From positions 496,001 to 560,000 of the forward strand of contig NZ_FTOL01000002.1 of the NCBI RefSeq assembly GCF_900156735.1: a stretch of 64,000 nucleotides of DNA, given 5' to 3'. Within the stretch, counting starts at the first letter, position 1. Every line of letters starts with the position of its first letter. This DNA is from Chryseobacterium ureilyticum (lineage in GTDB: Bacteria; Bacteroidota; Bacteroidia; Flavobacteriales; Weeksellaceae). The translations under genes and the position numbers were made by a program. The notes beneath the pieces were generated by a model that saw nothing but the letters and a program-made list of their open reading frames with translations, had not been told where the DNA came from and ran no database searches. Shown here piece by piece: positions 62,201 to 64,000 of this stretch.

Positions 62201-62369
62201 TCCATTGGGTAATGATTACAATCTGGGTATTGGTTACATCTGGAAAAGCTTCAATTGGCATGTTCTTGAAACTTATAAAACCTGCAATGGCTAAAATAGC
62301 TACCCAGATAAAGGTAAATGCTTTATTCTTTAATGAAAAAGCGATTATATTTTTAATGAATTTATTCAT
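59271..62369 (-). CDS. Heavy-metal efflux RND pump, CzcA/CusA family
   Basis: This is a 1032-residue, 12-helix RND transporter. It starts with IKNIIAFSLKNKAFTFIWVAILAIAGFISFKNMPIEAFPDVTNTQIVI, the heavy-metal RND form. In the fourth membrane helix the proton/metal motif reads DFGIIIDGAVVMVEG, close to the DFGx3DGAx3VEN form known for Co/Zn/Cd pumps (the last Asn is Gly). It pumps divalent cations out through the adaptor and the TolC-family channel encoded next to it. Metal specificity is inferred from the motif. Confidence 0.9.
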   Translation of the reverse strand: MNKFIKNIIAFSLKNKAFTFIWVAILAIAGFISFKNMPIEAFPDVTNTQIVIITQWNGRSAEEVERFVTTPIELAMSPVQKKTSVRSTTMFGLSIVKILFDDGVDDTFARNQVNNQLRTINLPDEVDPEVQPPYGPTGEIFRYTLESKTKDSRKLLTLQNWVIDRALRGVPGVADINVFGGQDKVFELSIDPRALDKYNLTPLQVYDAVTKSNLNVGGDVIEKNGQAYVVRGIGLVKSITDIGNITIQNDSGNPVLVKNVAEVHESSMPRVGQAALNNHDDTVEGIVVMRKGENPREVLVGVKAKIKELNEKVLPKDVKMVTFYDRDNLMDFTTHTVMHNLIEGIVLVTVIVLIFMADWRTTLIVSIIIPLSLLFAFLCLKLAGMSANLLSLGAVDFGIIIDGAVVMVEGLFVMLDHKAHKYGMEKFNKLAKGGWIKQTGTGLGKAIFFSKLIIITSLIPIFSFQKVEGKMFSPLAFTLGFALIGALIFTLTLVPVLSHLLLNKNVKEKNNPFVNFWDRIVLKGFNITFKHKKMSMIVATSFLAVTLFSGKFLGTEFLPQLNEGSLWITAEMPMSSSLKESLKTANLLKKDIMSFSEVTDVLAQTGRSNDGTDPNGFGFVQFAVNLKPREEWKRKITYDELINEIDHKLRNYQGITFNYSQPISDNVAEAVAGFKAENGIKIYGDNLETLDKLAHEVLAKIKDVDGVKDPGIIKNIGQPEVSVVLDRDKMAAYGVMPADAQAVLEMAFGGKTASEMFDGERKFPIRLRYSEEYRRNENDIASLMVPTQDGAKIPLKEISNIVKDNGAAFIYRDDIKRYIGIKFSIRDRDLGSTIADAQKKVETIDFPDGYSVGWTGQFENQQRASHRLTQVVPVSILMIFFLLFILFGNMKDSLLVLANVPFALIGGIIALHVTGMNFGISAGVGMIALLGICIQNGVILITEFHQNVKDGMDIDTAILNGVKSRTRPVIMTALMASIGLMPAALSTGIGSESQKPLAIVIIGGLITATVLTLLIFPIIFWIFNRTKRLSQA

Positions 62370-62430
62370 GATAGATAAATTGATGACCTAAAAAAGTCGT
62401 TAAAAGAATTTATTTTAAATCATACAATTT

Positions 62431-63516
62431 TTAGCTGTTCAGGGAACGGTATATCAACAATTGATTATTCGTGATCACTTCTTCTCCTTCTTTAAGTCCA
62501 TCGGCAATATAAGTAACATCGCCAACCTGCTTCTGAACTTTGATTTCTCTTACTTTCACATCTGTCCTTGACTTAAAAATTACAACAAAACTTTTATTAT
62601 CATCAAAAATGACAGCTTTAGAAGGAACAGTAAGCATTGTATTACTTTCTAAGCTGGAAACCTTTATGGTTGCTTTACTATCAGGTATCAGTAAGCCATT
62701 AGCATTATCAAGTACTACTCTAGCCTGCATTGCATTGGTTTGTGGATCTATAATTTTAAAAATTTTATCAATTTTACCATCGAAAACTTTATCAGGATAC
62801 GAAAGTGTGGAAACCTGCGCTCTCATTCCAAGGCTGATCTTATCTATATCCGATTCATTAACGTTCATAATTGCCCATACATTCGTAGTATTTGCCACAT
62901 CAAAAATATTTTCACTTCTATCACTTCTCAGCTGCATATCTTTATTGATGCTTTTCTGAACAATATATCCGCTGATTGGTGCTACAACGCTATAGATATT
63001 TCCTTTATTTACATTATAAACCGTACTTACTGCTGTAGCACGCTGTAATTGATCTTCTGCTTTCTGTAGTTGACTTTTAGCTTCCAGAACATCTCTTTCG
63101 GTATTTAGCTTTCCTTCATAAAGTTCTTTAGCAACACGAAGATTATTCTTAGCGACAACCATATCTGTTTTTGCATCACTTACATCTTTTTGGATTTCTG
63201 CCAGCTCTGTACTTCTTATCGTCGCCAACACTTGTCCTTTTTTGACATAATCACCAAGTTCAACATTCACGCTCATTACATTTCCTCCTACCAATGGATA
63301 AACATCAATATAACTATTTTTATCTGCTGAAATTTTTCCGTAAAAGCTGTATTCATCTTCTATATTCTTTCTTTCAACCTTTGCTGTAGAAATGGAACTC
63401 AGCATAGTATTACTCAATTCAAACCCTTTTTTAGCCTGATTATTTTTTTCTTCCTCTTTTTTTGAACAGGCAATTAATGATAATGCCATCAAGACAGGGA
63501 TAATATAATTTTTCAT
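62431..63516 (-). CDS. RND efflux periplasmic adaptor (CzcB-like lipoprotein)
   Basis: This 361-residue lipoprotein has a lipobox (ALSLIACSKKEEE, Cys near residue 17). It is a membrane-fusion protein: barrel-sandwich first half (VYPLVGGNVMSVNVELGDYVKKGQVLATI), a helical hairpin (about residues 105-165; AKTDMVVAKNNLRVAKELYEG), second half VVAPISGYIVQKSI, then beta-barrel (FDVANTTNVWAIMNVNESDIDKI). No histidine-rich metal tail is seen. It joins the pump to the TolC-like channel and is 62 bases upstream of the pump gene. Confidence 0.92.
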   Translation of the reverse strand: MKNYIIPVLMALSLIACSKKEEEKNNQAKKGFELSNTMLSSISTAKVERKNIEDEYSFYGKISADKNSYIDVYPLVGGNVMSVNVELGDYVKKGQVLATIRSTELAEIQKDVSDAKTDMVVAKNNLRVAKELYEGKLNTERDVLEAKSQLQKAEDQLQRATAVSTVYNVNKGNIYSVVAPISGYIVQKSINKDMQLRSDRSENIFDVANTTNVWAIMNVNESDIDKISLGMRAQVSTLSYPDKVFDGKIDKIFKIIDPQTNAMQARVVLDNANGLLIPDSKATIKVSSLESNTMLTVPSKAVIFDDNKSFVVIFKSRTDVKVREIKVQKQVGDVTYIADGLKEGEEVITNNQLLIYRSLNS

Positions 63517-63519
63517 TGT

Positions 63520-64000
63520 TTAATAGAAGATTTTCGTTTGTACTAGTTGATTAAGTTGTTCAGCCGATTGCATGATCTCATTTTTCATATCATAGATCTG
63601 AAGCGCAGTTTCCCGGTAGCTGTCCATGAAGTCTGTAAATTCGATAAGGTTTACATTGCCTTTTCTGAAATTGGTCATCATTCCGTTATACACCAGATCC
63701 ATATTCTGAAGATCTGTTGTTTTTATGTCAAGAAGCTGTTCGTATTGTGCTTTCCAGGTTTTATAAGCAGACTGAACTTTTGTTTCAAGAGTCAATTTTT
63801 GAAACTCTACTTTTTTCTGGTTTTGCTGAATTGCAAAATTGGCTTTCTCTACATTTCCTTGGTTTGCTCTCCACAGCGGTAAAGGAATTCCCAATGTTAA
63901 ATTGGCTTCGTTATTAAAAGTTCCCCCAGCTTGATCCCATGCAGCTCCTACATTTAAATCCGGTACATTAAGAGATTTCTGCCATTGAGCATATAATTTG
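63520..64000 (-). CDS. TolC-family outer-membrane channel (partial, C-terminal part)
   Basis: The frame is open to the right edge of the window on the minus strand and gives 160 residues up to the stop at 63520. It reads PDLNVGAAWDQAGGTFNNE, then GIPLPLWRANQGNVEKANFAI, followed by a long coiled coil (KVEFQKLTLETKVQSAYKTWKAQYEQLL) and NVNLIEFTDFMDSYRETALQIYD, the second TolC repeat. It would be the CzcC-like part of the efflux system. The start lies outside the window. Confidence 0.9.
   Translation of the reverse strand, partial: KLYAQWQKSLNVPDLNVGAAWDQAGGTFNNEANLTLGIPLPLWRANQGNVEKANFAIQQNQKKVEFQKLTLETKVQSAYKTWKAQYEQLLDIKTTDLQNMDLVYNGMMTNFRKGNVNLIEFTDFMDSYRETALQIYDMKNEIMQSAEQLNQLVQTKIFY

Noticed and set aside
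1..64000. Search for CRISPR arrays, transposases, integrases, phage genes and rRNA
   Set aside because: No regularly spaced direct repeats, IS-type terminal repeats with a transposase frame, or rRNA sequence were seen; the surface-gene inserts also have no visible mobile-element borders.

Overview
The window reads as a chromosome segment of a Flavobacteriia member close to Chryseobacterium (Weeksellaceae). The reasons are an AT-rich sequence, Bacteroidetes-type promoters (a TAnnTTTG -7 box, sometimes with TTTG or TTG about 19 bp upstream), almost no Shine-Dalgarno sites, type IX secretion (T9SS) sorting tails, TonB/Omp_b-brl outer-membrane proteins, and the order tuf, tRNA-Trp, secE, nusG. 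No transposase, integrase, phage gene or CRISPR array was seen. The genus is an inference from protein style; no database was consulted.

Left part (1-21 kb): end of a DUF4401/GDYxxLxY gene pair, an FMN riboswitch with ribB, an outer-membrane receptor, and a KgtP-like 2-oxoglutarate transporter. An overlapping four-gene unit holds an alpha/beta hydrolase, an ECF sigma factor, a membrane protein and a methyltransferase. After it come a secreted M43 metalloprotease, an ABC exporter, truA, lpxK, a purine nucleoside phosphorylase, a TlpA-like protein, dinB and a cytoplasmic alpha-amylase.

Middle part (21-35 kb): a 55-residue double-glycine-leader, cysteine-rich peptide gene too short for most gene finders, then a carboxylesterase and small regulatory units (AraC/cupin/ADH; HxlR/NmrA-like). 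A nucleotide-pyrophosphatase-like enzyme and a GrpB/cytidine deaminase/GNAT operon follow. At 30.6-34.4 kb lies a Crp-family regulator followed by a five-gene envelope operon: DUF5777 barrel, cytochrome c lipoprotein, YceI, ankyrin protein, and DOMON protein with a T9SS tail. A near-perfect TGTGA-N6-TCACC box sits about 42 bp upstream of its predicted start of transcription. This is the best candidate for a little-described system.

Right part (35-59 kb, all minus strand): the universal tuf-secE-nusG-rplKAJL-rpoBC block, but broken in two places by cell-surface modules. Between nusG and rplK (50.7-56.2 kb) lie three tandem VGINT-type secreted paralogues, a TPR/LuxR-like regulator and a T9SS protein. 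Between rplL and rpoB (43.7-48.0 kb) lie a small anchored protein, a YadA-head-like repeat protein and a TSP3/T9SS adhesin-like protein. Terminators and promoters at the joints suggest that each piece is transcribed on its own.

Right end (59-64 kb): a CzcCBA-type heavy-metal RND efflux operon (partial TolC-family gene, lipoprotein adaptor, CzcA-like pump).
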